Below the pieces are notes generated by a model that did no database searches, had not been told where the DNA came from, and saw only the letters and a list, made by a program, of their open reading frames with translations. The translations under genes and the position numbers were made by a program. A DNA stretch of 64,000 nt from the NCBI RefSeq assembly GCF_001975985.1, contig NZ_MTQF01000004.1:497621-561620 (forward strand). Direction: 5' to 3'. Positions 35,891 through 44,336 of the stretch are shown piece after piece (position 1 is the stretch's first letter; the number at the start of each line of letters is the position of its first letter). The DNA is from [Flexibacter] sp. ATCC 35103. GTDB taxonomy: Bacteria > Bacteroidota > Bacteroidia > Flavobacteriales > Flavobacteriaceae.

Positions 35891-37574
35891 ATGTTTTATT
35901 ATTTTCTTACTTGTCCTTTCTTGTAAAGAAACAACAACACCATCAATACATAAAAAAAATGTCTCAGAGGAAGGCTATAGTTTAAGGGAAAAAGGAATCT
36001 CTACTCTTGAAAACAAAAACTTTAATAGTGCTTTTTACAACTTCAATAAATCAAAAATAGCATTCGAATTTACCAAAGACAGCAGTAATATTGTATACAA
36101 CCTGATTCAAATGGCTACTATACAGCAAATAAACGGCGATTATTATGGTAGCAAAGAAACCCTGACCGAAGCATTACCCTATATTAAAAAGAAAGATGTT
36201 TACAGTGCTGCTATTAATAATTTGTTTGGCATTGCAGATAAAGAACTTTCTCTATACGATGATGCTATTTTTTATTATAAAGAAGCTTTAAAAGATTGTA
36301 CAGATGAAATATCAAAGCAATATCCTTTAAACAATATTGCCGTTGTTTATATTCAGCAAAAAAAACACGATCAAGCAATTCAAATCTTAAGTTCTATATT
36401 AACTAAAAAATATATTGATAAAGATTCTATTCGTAAGTCGATATTTTTAGACAATTTAGGTTATGCTTATTTTAAGAAAGGATTACAACAAAAAGGACTC
36501 TTAATAATGCTGCAAAGTTTAGATTTGCGAAATAAGATAGATGACTCTTATGGAAGTATAGAAAGTAATTTGCATCTGGCCGAATTTTATGCGAAAACCA
36601 ATCCTCAAAAATCAAATCAATATGCACAATCTGCATATAAAATTGCAACAAAATTTAATAGTGTCGATGAACGTTTAAAAGCTTTATCATTTTTAATTTC
36701 GAATACATCCAGCATTCATACTACAGAATATGCGCAAAAATATGTTTTCTTAAATGACAGCATTATTAAGATTAGAAATAACTTTAAAAATAAGTTTGCC
36801 AAAATAAAATACGATTCTAAAAAAGAAAAAGACGAAAACCAGAAACTGCGTTTAGAGAAAGTAGAGAATGAATTATCGCTTCAAGAAGCAAAATATCAAC
36901 GAATATTTTTAATAATTGGCGTTGCTTCTCTTCTACTTTTATTATTATATCTCAGAAAATTTTACCAAAACCGAAACAGGATTGAGAAAATAAAAACTGC
37001 CTACGATACCGAAACCAGAATTGCTAAAGATATTCATGATGAACTGGCAAATGATGTTTTTAATGCCATGACTTTTACACAAACGCAATCTTTGACTAAA
37101 GAGGAAATAAAAGAAAACCTGCTACAAAAACTGAATCATATTTATACTCGCGTTCGCGGAATTTCGAGAGAAAATAATAGTATCGATACCGGAATAAATT
37201 ATTCAGTTAATCTAAAAGAAATGCTTTCGACTTATAATAGCAGCAATACAAACGTGATTATTAATAATATCGAAAAAGTAAATTGGGAATTAGTCGACAC
37301 CATTAAAAAGGTTACGATTCAGAGAATTTTACAAGAATTAATGGTCAATATGAAGAAACATAGTCAGGCTTCGATCGTTGTTGTAAAGTTTGAAAGTAAC
37401 GGAAAAATAGTCTTTATTGATTATACAGATAACGGAAAAGGATGTGAAAAAGATCAAATTGTAAAAAATGGTTTGCAAAATATGGAAAACCGTATTTTAT
37501 CCATAAAAGGAACTATTACTTTTGACACTGAACCAGAAAAAGGATTCAAAGTAAAAATAACACTGCCTAAATAA
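35871..37574 (+). CDS. TPR-containing sensor histidine kinase (module 1)
   Basis: 567 residues. A signal sequence with a lipobox-like end (FLLVLSCKE) precedes about five TPR-type helical pairs (about 35-300), with lines such as KKHDQAIQILSSILTKK. A coiled stretch and one membrane segment follow (about 343-361), then a HisKA_3-type kinase. The H-box is IAKDIHDELANDVF with His389, and the ATPase has DNGKG and GLQNMENRI. The TPR part would be periplasmic and the kinase cytoplasmic. The response regulator follows after 6 bases. A close paralogue is at 46033. Confidence 0.9.
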   Translation: MLRSPFLCFIIFLLVLSCKETTTPSIHKKNVSEEGYSLREKGISTLENKNFNSAFYNFNKSKIAFEFTKDSSNIVYNLIQMATIQQINGDYYGSKETLTEALPYIKKKDVYSAAINNLFGIADKELSLYDDAIFYYKEALKDCTDEISKQYPLNNIAVVYIQQKKHDQAIQILSSILTKKYIDKDSIRKSIFLDNLGYAYFKKGLQQKGLLIMLQSLDLRNKIDDSYGSIESNLHLAEFYAKTNPQKSNQYAQSAYKIATKFNSVDERLKALSFLISNTSSIHTTEYAQKYVFLNDSIIKIRNNFKNKFAKIKYDSKKEKDENQKLRLEKVENELSLQEAKYQRIFLIIGVASLLLLLLYLRKFYQNRNRIEKIKTAYDTETRIAKDIHDELANDVFNAMTFTQTQSLTKEEIKENLLQKLNHIYTRVRGISRENNSIDTGINYSVNLKEMLSTYNSSNTNVIINNIEKVNWELVDTIKKVTIQRILQELMVNMKKHSQASIVVVKFESNGKIVFIDYTDNGKGCEKDQIVKNGLQNMENRILSIKGTITFDTEPEKGFKVKITLPK

Positions 37575-37580
37575 AAGCCT

Positions 37581-38249
37581 ATGTTTAAAAAAGTAATAAT
37601 AGCCGAAGATCTTGATGCTATCAGTTTAGGAATTGAGCAAGTTTTAAAAGATTTAAATATTGTTGAGTTTCAACATTCAAAGTATTGTGATGATGCGTTT
37701 TTGAAAATACGCGCAGCTATTAATAAAAATGAACCTTATGATTTATTGATTAGTGATCTTTCGTTCAAGACAGATCATCGAGAAGTAAAAATTGCCAATG
37801 GTGACGAACTGGTTCAAAAAGTTCGGGAATTACAACCTGATATTAAAATTATAGCTTATTCTGTAGAAGATAAAAGTTATCGGATTAAGTCACTTTTTGA
37901 TAATGCAGATATTGATGGCTTCGTTCTAAAAGGTCTAACTAGTATTGAAGAACTAAAAAAAGCAATCAATCTCATTTCTACCTCTGAAGCAAAATATATT
38001 TCGCCAGAAGTTGCCTCTGCATTGCAGGAAAAAAGCAATTTCGAAATAGACGATCTCGATATTAAAATCTTAAAACATTTATCATCCGGAACGCCACAAG
38101 ACGAAATCATACAAATATTTAAAGATTTGGGTGTAAAACCCAATAGCAAAAGTGCGATGGAAAAAAGACTTTCTAAATTGAAGGACTTCTTTAAAGCAAA
38201 TAATACCGTTCATTTGGTTTCTATCGTAAAAGATATGGGGATTATTTAA
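37581..38249 (+). CDS. Response regulator with LuxR-like output domain
   Basis: 222 residues. The receiver domain has acidic Glu9-Asp10, phospho-acceptor Asp59 (LLISDLSF) and Lys117 (GFVLKGL). The C-terminal 70 residues (DLDIKILKHLSSGTPQDEII to SAMEKRLSKLKDFF) look like a NarL/LuxR-type helix-turn-helix, though divergent. It is coded 6 bases after the TPR kinase and is its likely partner. I infer that it binds the GGA/TCC elements in the four nearby promoters. It may also serve the second kinase, which has no regulator of its own. Confidence 0.88.
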   Translation: MFKKVIIAEDLDAISLGIEQVLKDLNIVEFQHSKYCDDAFLKIRAAINKNEPYDLLISDLSFKTDHREVKIANGDELVQKVRELQPDIKIIAYSVEDKSYRIKSLFDNADIDGFVLKGLTSIEELKKAINLISTSEAKYISPEVASALQEKSNFEIDDLDIKILKHLSSGTPQDEIIQIFKDLGVKPNSKSAMEKRLSKLKDFFKANNTVHLVSIVKDMGII

Positions 38250-38278
38250 AATCTCATTATCATAGAATTATAAATTTT

Positions 38279-38303
38279 AAAAGCTCCTTCGGGAGCTTTT
38301 TTT
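38279..38303 (+). terminator. Intrinsic terminator after the response regulator
   Basis: AAGCTCC-TTCG-GGAGCTT with a UUCG tetraloop and seven T, 30 bases after the stop. It separates the kinase/regulator transcript from the next operon, which therefore has its own promoter. Confidence 0.9.
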
Positions 38304-38329
38304 ATTGCCTGAATTTAAAAAATTGCTGA

Positions 38330-38374
38330 TTATGGATTTCCGTAAAATACTGGTTTTAAATAGGTCTAAGTTTG
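38330..38374 (+). promoter_or_regulatory. Palindromic operator and promoter of the TerB/vWA operon
   Basis: TTATGGATTTCCGTAA (38330-38345) is an inverted repeat of 7-base arms. The exact -7 box TAAGTTTG is at 38367-38374, 37 bases from the palindrome start. The promoter at 41843 has the same design with the same 37-base distance. No clear -33 TTG is present, in line with activator dependence. Confidence 0.65.
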
Positions 38375-38415
38375 AATTGTTAAAAATTTTAATAATAATT
38401 TAAAAACCAAAAAAC

Positions 38416-38622
38416 ATGAAAAAGTATTATGTAAATAACACAGCACAATCAAATGGCGATCATGAAGTTCATACAGATGAATGTCAATATTTTAAAAGTA
38501 TTGTAAGTAAAAAATACTTAGGAGAATTTTCTAGCTGTAAACCTGCAGTAGATGAAGCAAAAAAAACTTATTCTAAATCGAATGGTTGCAAAACTTGTTG
38601 CAACGCATGTCATACCACTTAA
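38416..38622 (+). CDS. Small Cys-rich protein
   Basis: 68 residues: MKKYYVNNTAQSNGDHEVHTDECQYF..., then CKPAVDEAKKTY and the end GCKTCCNACHTT. There is no signal peptide. The spacing His-x3-Cys, Cys-x-x-Ala-x-x-x-Ala and CxxCCxxCH suggests a small metal-binding fold, and a similar pattern recurs in the protein at 42489. It is the first gene of a six-gene run, with a 5-base gap to the next ORF. The function is unknown. Confidence 0.7.
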   Translation: MKKYYVNNTAQSNGDHEVHTDECQYFKSIVSKKYLGEFSSCKPAVDEAKKTYSKSNGCKTCCNACHTT

Positions 38623-38627
38623 AAATC

Positions 38628-38849
38628 ATGGGCTTTCGATTTCAAAAAAGGATAAAACTTGGAGGAGGACTTGGGTTTAATATAAGTAAATCCGGAATTT
38701 CTCCAAGTTTAAGAACAAAAATGGGAACATTTAGCAAAAGCGGTTATTCTACAAAAACCGGTATATCGGGATTAAGATATCAAAATAGCGGATGCATCGT
38801 ATTAATTGCATTTACAGGAATCATAACATTTTTAATATATATCATATAA
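38628..38849 (+). CDS. DUF4236-containing small membrane protein
   Basis: The ATG at 38628 (MGFRFQKRIKLGGGLGFNIS) matches DUF4236 openings exactly, so the upstream in-frame codons from 38586 are left out. It has 73 residues. The DUF4236 part (KSGISPSLRTKMGTFSKSG to KTGISGLRY) is about 55 residues of Gly/Ser-rich strands, followed by one hydrophobic segment (CIVLIAFTGIITFLIYII). This family often accompanies small membrane or nuclease-like proteins; its role is unknown. Neighbours are 5 bases away on both sides. Confidence 0.85.
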   Translation: MGFRFQKRIKLGGGLGFNISKSGISPSLRTKMGTFSKSGYSTKTGISGLRYQNSGCIVLIAFTGIITFLIYII

Positions 38850-38854
38850 CAATC

Positions 38855-39160
38855 ATGGGATACAGAAAAGGATATTTCAAAAAAAACGGAACGTATGTTC
38901 AGCCACATTTTACTAACACAAGATCTAAATCTTATTCAGGAAAAAATAACGGATGCATGCTAATATTACTTATAGCAATGACATTTGGATTCGCAATTTC
39001 TTGTTCAGAATCATCAGACTCAAATTGCCCAACTAAAACATGTGAAGATTTTAAAAACCAACCTGATGCGCAAGCAGCTTTTGACAGTAACAGAAGCTGT
39101 TATAAAAACTTAGATGGTGACGGAAATGGACGCGCATGTGAAAGCTTGCCTAAAAAATAA
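38855..39160 (+). CDS. Membrane-anchored Excalibur-domain protein
   Basis: The start is taken at ATG 38855 (MGYRKGYFKKNGTYVQPH), 5 bases after the previous stop, giving 101 residues. The N-tail is basic with a Gly/Thr pattern (YVQPHFTNTRS) seen in many Bacteroidota surface proteins. A membrane segment (CMLILLIAMTFGFAISC) follows. The Excalibur domain comes last: CPTKTCEDF and the calcium loop DGDGNGRACE. Excalibur domains bind calcium outside the membrane and are often linked to nucleases or envelope proteins. Confidence 0.85.
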   Translation: MGYRKGYFKKNGTYVQPHFTNTRSKSYSGKNNGCMLILLIAMTFGFAISCSESSDSNCPTKTCEDFKNQPDAQAAFDSNRSCYKNLDGDGNGRACESLPKK

Positions 39161-39171
39161 AACAAAAAAAC

Positions 39172-39567
39172 ATGATAACACTAGAACTAAAAAGCCACTT
39201 TTTAAGATTATATCAAATGGCATTGTCTGATGATCAATTTGATGTTTTAGAACTTCAGATGCTATATCATTTTGCAGACGAACGCGGAATTCCGAGAGAA
39301 GAACTCGATAAACTTTTTCTGAATCCTATTAGTACAGAATTTATTGTACCGGAAAATTTAATTACCAAAATAGAATACTTGTATGATTTTACAAGAATCA
39401 TTTGGGCAGATGGAAAGATTACTGACGATGAAGAAAATATGCTGAAAAAGTATTGCCGAAAATTTAATTTTTTAGATGAAAACATCAATGATCTATCGAG
39501 TTATCTTATTGATTGTGTCCAAAAAAATATTCAGAAAGAAGAAATTATTAGTCAATTAAATTCCTAA
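39172..39567 (+). CDS. TerB-like helical protein
   Basis: 131 residues, wholly helical and acidic. The pattern LYQMALSDDQFDVLELQMLY and RIIWADGKITDDEENMLKKY is the repeated acidic-helix signature (DG.I...E...L) of TerB/DjlA-like domains, which bind metal and associate with membranes in Ter-type stress systems. It lies 11 bases after the Excalibur gene and 3 bases before the coiled-coil membrane protein. The link to a vWA-like protein in the same operon is typical of Ter-related modules. Confidence 0.75.
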   Translation: MITLELKSHFLRLYQMALSDDQFDVLELQMLYHFADERGIPREELDKLFLNPISTEFIVPENLITKIEYLYDFTRIIWADGKITDDEENMLKKYCRKFNFLDENINDLSSYLIDCVQKNIQKEEIISQLNS

Positions 39568-39570
39568 GTT

Positions 39571-40839
39571 ATGAAACCACTATCACAACTATTCAGTTTA
39601 AAAAAAACAGAGGATTCTCAGATCAAAATTTTAGATGAAAATGAAGAAGACAGAGAACAAATCAGAATAACGTATTATCAAAGCGGATTTGCTGCATCGA
39701 TAAAAGCAACCGGAAAACCAATTGTTCTAAAAGCGTGTCTGCAAAACTTATATATGAGTTTTGAAGATCAATGCCGAAAACAAAAACTGGAGCAAGACAG
39801 ACTTAAACAACCGTACAAAGAAGAGCAGGAAAAAAACAGAACTGAACTTAAAAAATCTGAAGCCGCAATAGGTATCTACGAAAAGAAAGAACAGGATGTT
39901 ACGGATGAAATCGACCAGATCAAGAATGAAATTATCGAGGTAAAACGCAATCCTGATAAATACGGAATCGAAGACGGAAAAGGCTTAAAAGCACAATTTT
40001 ATATTGGTTTATTTTTATTGCTTCCTATAACGCTTTATGTATTAGTGTTTTATATTTCGGCATCATATTCTGCATTTTTCAAGGAATTTGCAAATGATAG
40101 TTTAACCGCCGCGATTTTTGATGCAAATGCGTTGACCAATTCTTTTAAGGCAAGCTGGCTCGAAGGTGTTTTGGTAATTACGATTCCGTTTGTATTTATG
40201 GGATTAGGTTATGTTATTCATATGGTGCAAAAAGGAAAAGGGATTAAAAACGTTTTCAGAATGATTGCGCTTTTTGTTACAACCTTTTTGTTTGATGCTC
40301 TTTTGGCGTATCAAATTGAAAAGAAAATATATGAATTTAATAAAACGACAGATTCTGCGCCTTATAATTTGAATATCGCATTGGGCGAAGCTGAGTTCTG
40401 GATGATCATATTTGCCGGTTTTGTAGTGTATATTATCTGGGGACTTGTTTTTGATTTTGTAATGAAAGAATTTGAAAACATTGATAAAATCAGGTCATTT
40501 ATTAGAGGCAAAAAAGAAAATCTTCTTGATCTCGAAAAACTAAAAACAGATTATATCAATAAGGTAAATGATTTTAAACAGCAAATAGTAACCATAACCG
40601 GAAAAATATCTGAACTGCAATCTAAAATCGACGGTTTTGTGTTTCCTGTAAAAGAATATCTGCATTATCATCATCAATATAAAGAAGGATGGTTTCAGGC
40701 TATTAATACCGAAATTGCTTTGCCACACACCGAAAAAACAGAGTTATTACAAAATTGTGATCTTTCGTCAGAAGAACATTTAAGCAAATTAAACCTCGTC
40801 GATCCTGATTTTCAGCATTTGGTTTATTCTAAAAATTAA
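39571..40839 (+). CDS. Coiled-coil membrane protein of unknown function
   Basis: 422 residues. The N-terminal 60 residues are soluble. A long charged coiled coil (about 65-130, for example KKSEAAIGIYEKKEQDV) leads to four hydrophobic segments at about 140-160, 195-217, 228-246 and 275-297. A second coiled coil (about 315-355) and a short soluble tail follow. I do not recognise the family. Two coiled coils flanking a four-helix membrane core suggest a scaffold or tether. It is central in the operon between the TerB-like and vWA-like genes (gaps 3 and 5 bases). Confidence 0.7.
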   Translation: MKPLSQLFSLKKTEDSQIKILDENEEDREQIRITYYQSGFAASIKATGKPIVLKACLQNLYMSFEDQCRKQKLEQDRLKQPYKEEQEKNRTELKKSEAAIGIYEKKEQDVTDEIDQIKNEIIEVKRNPDKYGIEDGKGLKAQFYIGLFLLLPITLYVLVFYISASYSAFFKEFANDSLTAAIFDANALTNSFKASWLEGVLVITIPFVFMGLGYVIHMVQKGKGIKNVFRMIALFVTTFLFDALLAYQIEKKIYEFNKTTDSAPYNLNIALGEAEFWMIIFAGFVVYIIWGLVFDFVMKEFENIDKIRSFIRGKKENLLDLEKLKTDYINKVNDFKQQIVTITGKISELQSKIDGFVFPVKEYLHYHHQYKEGWFQAINTEIALPHTEKTELLQNCDLSSEEHLSKLNLVDPDFQHLVYSKN

Positions 40840-40844
40840 TAGTT

Positions 40845-41747
40845 ATGAAAAATATTTTACCCATAATGGCAATGTCCTTATTGCTTGTTTTTAGTGTTTC
40901 GTGCAAGCAGGAATCTGATAAGGAAGCAGAAAAAGAAAGTGAAACAAAAAGTCCGGTTTCAGAAAATTATAACATTAGTATTCTCCTTGATTTATCGGAT
41001 AGAATTAGTCTGGAGAAAAATCCTAACCCAACGATGCAATATTATCAGAGAGATTTAGGATACATAAAATCTGTTTCTGAAGCTTTTACAGAACATTTAA
41101 AATCAAAAAGAATCAGACAGATTGATGATAAAATGCAATTGTTTTTTAATCCGGAACCTCTTGATCCTGCAATTAATACAATTGCCCAGGATTTGAGAAT
41201 TTCTATTGATAAAAATAATGCTTCAAAAAAATTATTGAATTCAATCAATTCAGATTATGCATCAAAGACTTCAAAAATTTATGAATCGGCGATAAAAGAT
41301 AATAAGTATGTAGGATCAGATATCTGGAGCTTTTTTGATAATAAAGTCAAAGATCAATGCATTGAAAATAAATATAGAAATATACTTGTAATATTGACTG
41401 ACGGATATATGTTCGATGAAAGTACAGTAATGAAAGAAGGAAATCGAACAACATATATCACGCCGGAACTCATCAGAAAAAATGGACTAAACACGAAAGA
41501 TTGGGATAAAAAATTACAAGATCAGGATTATGGATTTATCAAGGCAAATGATGACTTATCAAATCTGGAAGTTTTGGTGATTGGTATTAATCCCAATAAA
41601 AACAATCCGTACGAAGAAAAGGTGATCAGATCATATTGGACAAAGTGGTTTACTGAAATGAAAATACGTCATTTTGAAATTAAAAATGCTGATCTGCCAT
41701 CAAATATGGAAAATATTATAAAGGATTTTGTTCTAAATAAAGAATAA
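40845..41747 (+). CDS. vWA-like lipoprotein
   Basis: 300 residues with lipoprotein signal MKNILPIMAMSLLLVFSVSC and an acidic linker. NISILLDLSDR (about 44-53) matches the first strand and metal-site loop of von Willebrand A domains, with DLSD in place of DxSxS. NILVILTDGYMF is the later strand with the TDG motif. This suggests a periplasmic vWA fold with a modified MIDAS site for protein binding. It is the last gene of the six-gene operon; a terminator follows 24 bases later. Confidence 0.72.
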   Translation: MKNILPIMAMSLLLVFSVSCKQESDKEAEKESETKSPVSENYNISILLDLSDRISLEKNPNPTMQYYQRDLGYIKSVSEAFTEHLKSKRIRQIDDKMQLFFNPEPLDPAINTIAQDLRISIDKNNASKKLLNSINSDYASKTSKIYESAIKDNKYVGSDIWSFFDNKVKDQCIENKYRNILVILTDGYMFDESTVMKEGNRTTYITPELIRKNGLNTKDWDKKLQDQDYGFIKANDDLSNLEVLVIGINPNKNNPYEEKVIRSYWTKWFTEMKIRHFEIKNADLPSNMENIIKDFVLNKE

Positions 41748-41771
41748 GAATTACATCAATTTTATACATTT

Positions 41772-41797
41772 AAAAGAGGAAATTATTGTCCTCTTTT
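41772..41797 (+). terminator. Intrinsic terminator of the six-gene operon
   Basis: AAAAGAGGA (41772-41780) pairs perfectly with TCCTCTTTT (41789-41797) and continues into T-rich DNA. Confidence 0.85.
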
Positions 41798-41842
41798 TTC
41801 CATTTAAAAACTCTCCAAAACTTTCCTGAAAATATTTTCCAA

Positions 41843-41887
41843 TTACGGATTTCCATAAAACATTGACTTTTATTGGTTTTACATTTG
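41843..41887 (+). promoter_or_regulatory. Palindromic operator and promoter of the 42068-42698 unit
   Basis: TTACGGATTTCCATAA (41843-41858) differs from the palindrome at 38330 only by a paired C/T and A/G exchange that keeps the symmetry. The exact -7 box TACATTTG is at 41880-41887, again 37 bases from the palindrome start. The gap 41748-42067 holds nothing else beyond the terminator and an AT-rich leader of about 170 bases. Confidence 0.65.
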
Positions 41888-42067
41888 AAAAAGAATTACT
41901 CGAAACTGTCGCGCCTTATGAAACTGGATAAAGGTTAAAATCAAGTATTAATACGCATTATAAAGAAAGTATTTCTAATTAGATTTAAAACCTGAAATCT
42001 TGTTATAATTATTTATTACAGATGCAAAAAACACCAATTATAGATGTAAAATTTTATCCAAAAGCCT

Positions 42068-42478
42068 ATGCAAAAAAATTACTTTATCCTATTTATTTTA
42101 CTTGTAACCCTTTCCTGCAAAAAAGCTTCTGCTCCTCCTCCACCAGAAATAAATTCGCTTTTCAAACAAGTAATTACACCTGATGATCGTAAAACCATTA
42201 CAGCAGAAGAAGCAAAAACATATCATGTAAACAACACGTACCAATATGAGTACAGAACCGGAAATCCGGGACAATATGAATATAATTATGATGTAAAAGG
42301 AATCAACATAAAAGGCGATTCGGTTTATGGGAATATCAATGTCCAGGGAAAATATGGTGCCGGAATTTTAATTAATGACACTGTTGCTGATGTCGAAATT
42401 AATACTGAATGGATTTCGTATGGCAAGTTAAAAGCCTGCGATAAAAATGGAAATGAATACCAATTAATTGTCAAATAA
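42068..42478 (+). CDS. Small lipoprotein of unknown function
   Basis: 136 residues. The signal MQKNYFILFILLVTLSCKK ends in a lipobox, and a proline cluster (APPPPEI) follows. The mature part has repeated Tyr/Asn/Gly patterns (HVNNTYQYEYRTG, QYEYNYDVKG, SVYGNINVQGKYGAG), probably beta-rich, and ends in a compact strand region (CDKNGNEYQLIVK). I do not recognise it. It is the first gene of a two-gene unit whose promoter resembles that of the 38416 operon. Confidence 0.7.
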   Translation: MQKNYFILFILLVTLSCKKASAPPPPEINSLFKQVITPDDRKTITAEEAKTYHVNNTYQYEYRTGNPGQYEYNYDVKGINIKGDSVYGNINVQGKYGAGILINDTVADVEINTEWISYGKLKACDKNGNEYQLIVK

Positions 42479-42488
42479 AAAAAACGTT

Positions 42489-42698
42489 ATGAAATATACA
42501 TTACTAGTTCTCTTTGTTTTTCTAACCTCTTTTCGTCCGCCCGAAACCAAAGTTTATATCTGCGGCTCGACAGGTGCAAAAAAATACCATTTTAGTGAAA
42601 CATGCCGCGGTTTATCGTCTTGTCATCACGGGGCAGTAAAAACATCGCTTAAACAGGCACAAGGTTTAGGTCTTACACTTTGCGGTTGGGAAGATTAA
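42489..42698 (+). CDS. Small exported Cys/His-rich protein
   Basis: The start is taken at ATG 42489 (MKYTLLVLFVFLTSF), which gives a signal peptide and 69 residues. The mature part reads VYICGSTGAKKYHFSETC, then GLSSCHHGAVKTSLKQAQ and LTLCGWE. This follows a widespread pattern, a Gly-x-x-Tyr-His-x-x-x-Cys element followed by SLxxA and a closing Cys, thought to bind metal. The intracellular protein at 38416 has a related layout. It lies 10 bases after the lipoprotein gene. Confidence 0.7.
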   Translation: MKYTLLVLFVFLTSFRPPETKVYICGSTGAKKYHFSETCRGLSSCHHGAVKTSLKQAQGLGLTLCGWED

Positions 42699-42904
42699 GG
42701 AATAAAAAAATACTTAACGTTTTAATAATCTTTACATTACGTTAAATTCATATCTGTTTTATTAATTTGAATAAAACTAAATGTTATGAAATTTTTCAAC
42801 CTAAATTTTCTGGTTTCATTCAAAGAATGGCTTTTTTTAAGAGCTATGCAATCTTCTTTCCTTCATTAATAAATTATAATAGAAAAGGAAATAAAAACAG
42901 TTGA

Positions 42905-44257
42905 ATGAATAAAATTGAGAACTCATTTTTGAACAAAGACCAATTTGGAGATGATTTCTTGTGGGGTGTTTCTACCGCCGCTTTCCAAATTGAAGGGGCT
43001 CATGATGCTGATGGAAAAGGTTCGTCTATTTGGGATGTTTTTACTTCTCAAAAAGGAAAAATAAAAAACGGACATCATGCCTTAACTGCTTGCGATTTCT
43101 ATAACTCTTACCAAAATGATATTGACTTAATAAAGGAATTAAACATTCCTAATTTTAGGTTTTCTATCAGTTGGACCAGAATTATGCCTACAGGAACTGA
43201 TTCTGTAAACCAAGCCGGTATAGATTATTACAACAAAATCATCAACTCTTTACTGGCATCAGGTATAGAACCCTGGATAACGCTTTATCATTGGGATCTG
43301 CCGTATGCGCTGGAAAAAAAAGGCGGCTGGACCAATAGAGAATCCGTTACATGGTTTTCAGAATATGTTGCTATATGTGCGCAACATTTTGGGGATCGCG
43401 TCAAAAACTGGATGGTTATCAATGAACCTTCGGTTTTTACAGGTGCAGGATATTTTCTGGGCATTCACGCTCCGGGAAAAAAAGGAATTACCAATTACCT
43501 TAAAGCCATGCATCACGTAACTCTGGCGACGGCAGCGGGGGCAAAAATAGTACGCAATCTGGTTCCGGATGCAAATATAGGAACTACTTTTTCTTGTACT
43601 CATATTGAACCGGCAACGCAAAGTGCAAAAGATGTTGAAGCCGCAAAACGTGTCGATACTTTACTAAACAGAACTTTTATAGAGCCTATTTTAGGATTGG
43701 GTTATCCACAAGCTGATTTGCCTGTGCTTAAAAAACTCAATAATTATATTTTAGAAGATGATCTCAACAATTTATCCTTCGATTTTGACTTTATAGGCCT
43801 GCAATGTTACACACGCGAAGTCGTAAAATCGGCAATGTTGATTCCGTATATTGGTGCCGAATTAATAAGTGCTGAAAAAAGAAACGTGATCTCAACCGAT
43901 ATGGGATGGGAAGTTTATCCTCCTGCCCTTTATTATGTCCTAAAGAAATTCAACGAATATAAAAACATTAAAAAAATCATTATAACCGAAAATGGTGCGG
44001 CTTTTCCGGATACACTTTCTAACGGAAAAGTTTACGATATCAAACGTACCCATTATATTCAGGATCATTTAGAACAAATTCTTAAAGCCAAAGAAGACGG
44101 ATTAAATGTCGAAGGTTATTTTGTATGGAGCCTCACGGATAACTTTGAATGGGCAGAAGGCTATAATGCCAGATTTGGGTTAATACATGTTGATTTCGAA
44201 ACGCAGCAAAGAACTATAAAGCATTCTGGATTGTGGTTTAAGGATTTTTTATCTTAA
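42905..44257 (+). CDS. GH1 beta-glucosidase
   Basis: 450 residues, typical of glycoside hydrolase family 1. The N-terminal signature FLWGVSTAAFQIEGAHDADG, the acid/base Glu174 in VINEPSVF and the nucleophile Glu362 in IITENGAAF are all present. The aglycone-side motif SLTDNFEWAEGY near the C-terminus is intact. There is no signal peptide, so it is cytoplasmic, where it would split cello- or other beta-linked disaccharides. It is a single gene with a terminator at 44275; no sugar transporter is adjacent. Confidence 0.93.
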   Translation: MNKIENSFLNKDQFGDDFLWGVSTAAFQIEGAHDADGKGSSIWDVFTSQKGKIKNGHHALTACDFYNSYQNDIDLIKELNIPNFRFSISWTRIMPTGTDSVNQAGIDYYNKIINSLLASGIEPWITLYHWDLPYALEKKGGWTNRESVTWFSEYVAICAQHFGDRVKNWMVINEPSVFTGAGYFLGIHAPGKKGITNYLKAMHHVTLATAAGAKIVRNLVPDANIGTTFSCTHIEPATQSAKDVEAAKRVDTLLNRTFIEPILGLGYPQADLPVLKKLNNYILEDDLNNLSFDFDFIGLQCYTREVVKSAMLIPYIGAELISAEKRNVISTDMGWEVYPPALYYVLKKFNEYKNIKKIIITENGAAFPDTLSNGKVYDIKRTHYIQDHLEQILKAKEDGLNVEGYFVWSLTDNFEWAEGYNARFGLIHVDFETQQRTIKHSGLWFKDFLS

Positions 44258-44274
44258 CCCCTTATACTTAAAGA

Positions 44275-44317
44275 CATAAAAAGCCTTTTGCAATTAAATT
44301 GTGAAAGGCTTTTTATG
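44275..44317. terminator. Bidirectional terminator
   Basis: Arms CATAAAAAGCCTTTT (from 44275) and AAAGGCTTTTTATG (to 44317) pair over about 20 bases with few mismatches, between convergent genes. Confidence 0.8.
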
Positions 44318-44336
44318 TTTGAAACAAAATCATTTA

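Noticed and set aside
42786..42869. 27-codon ORF before the beta-glucosidase gene
   Set aside because: Very short, no conserved feature, and no copy elsewhere in the window to support it.
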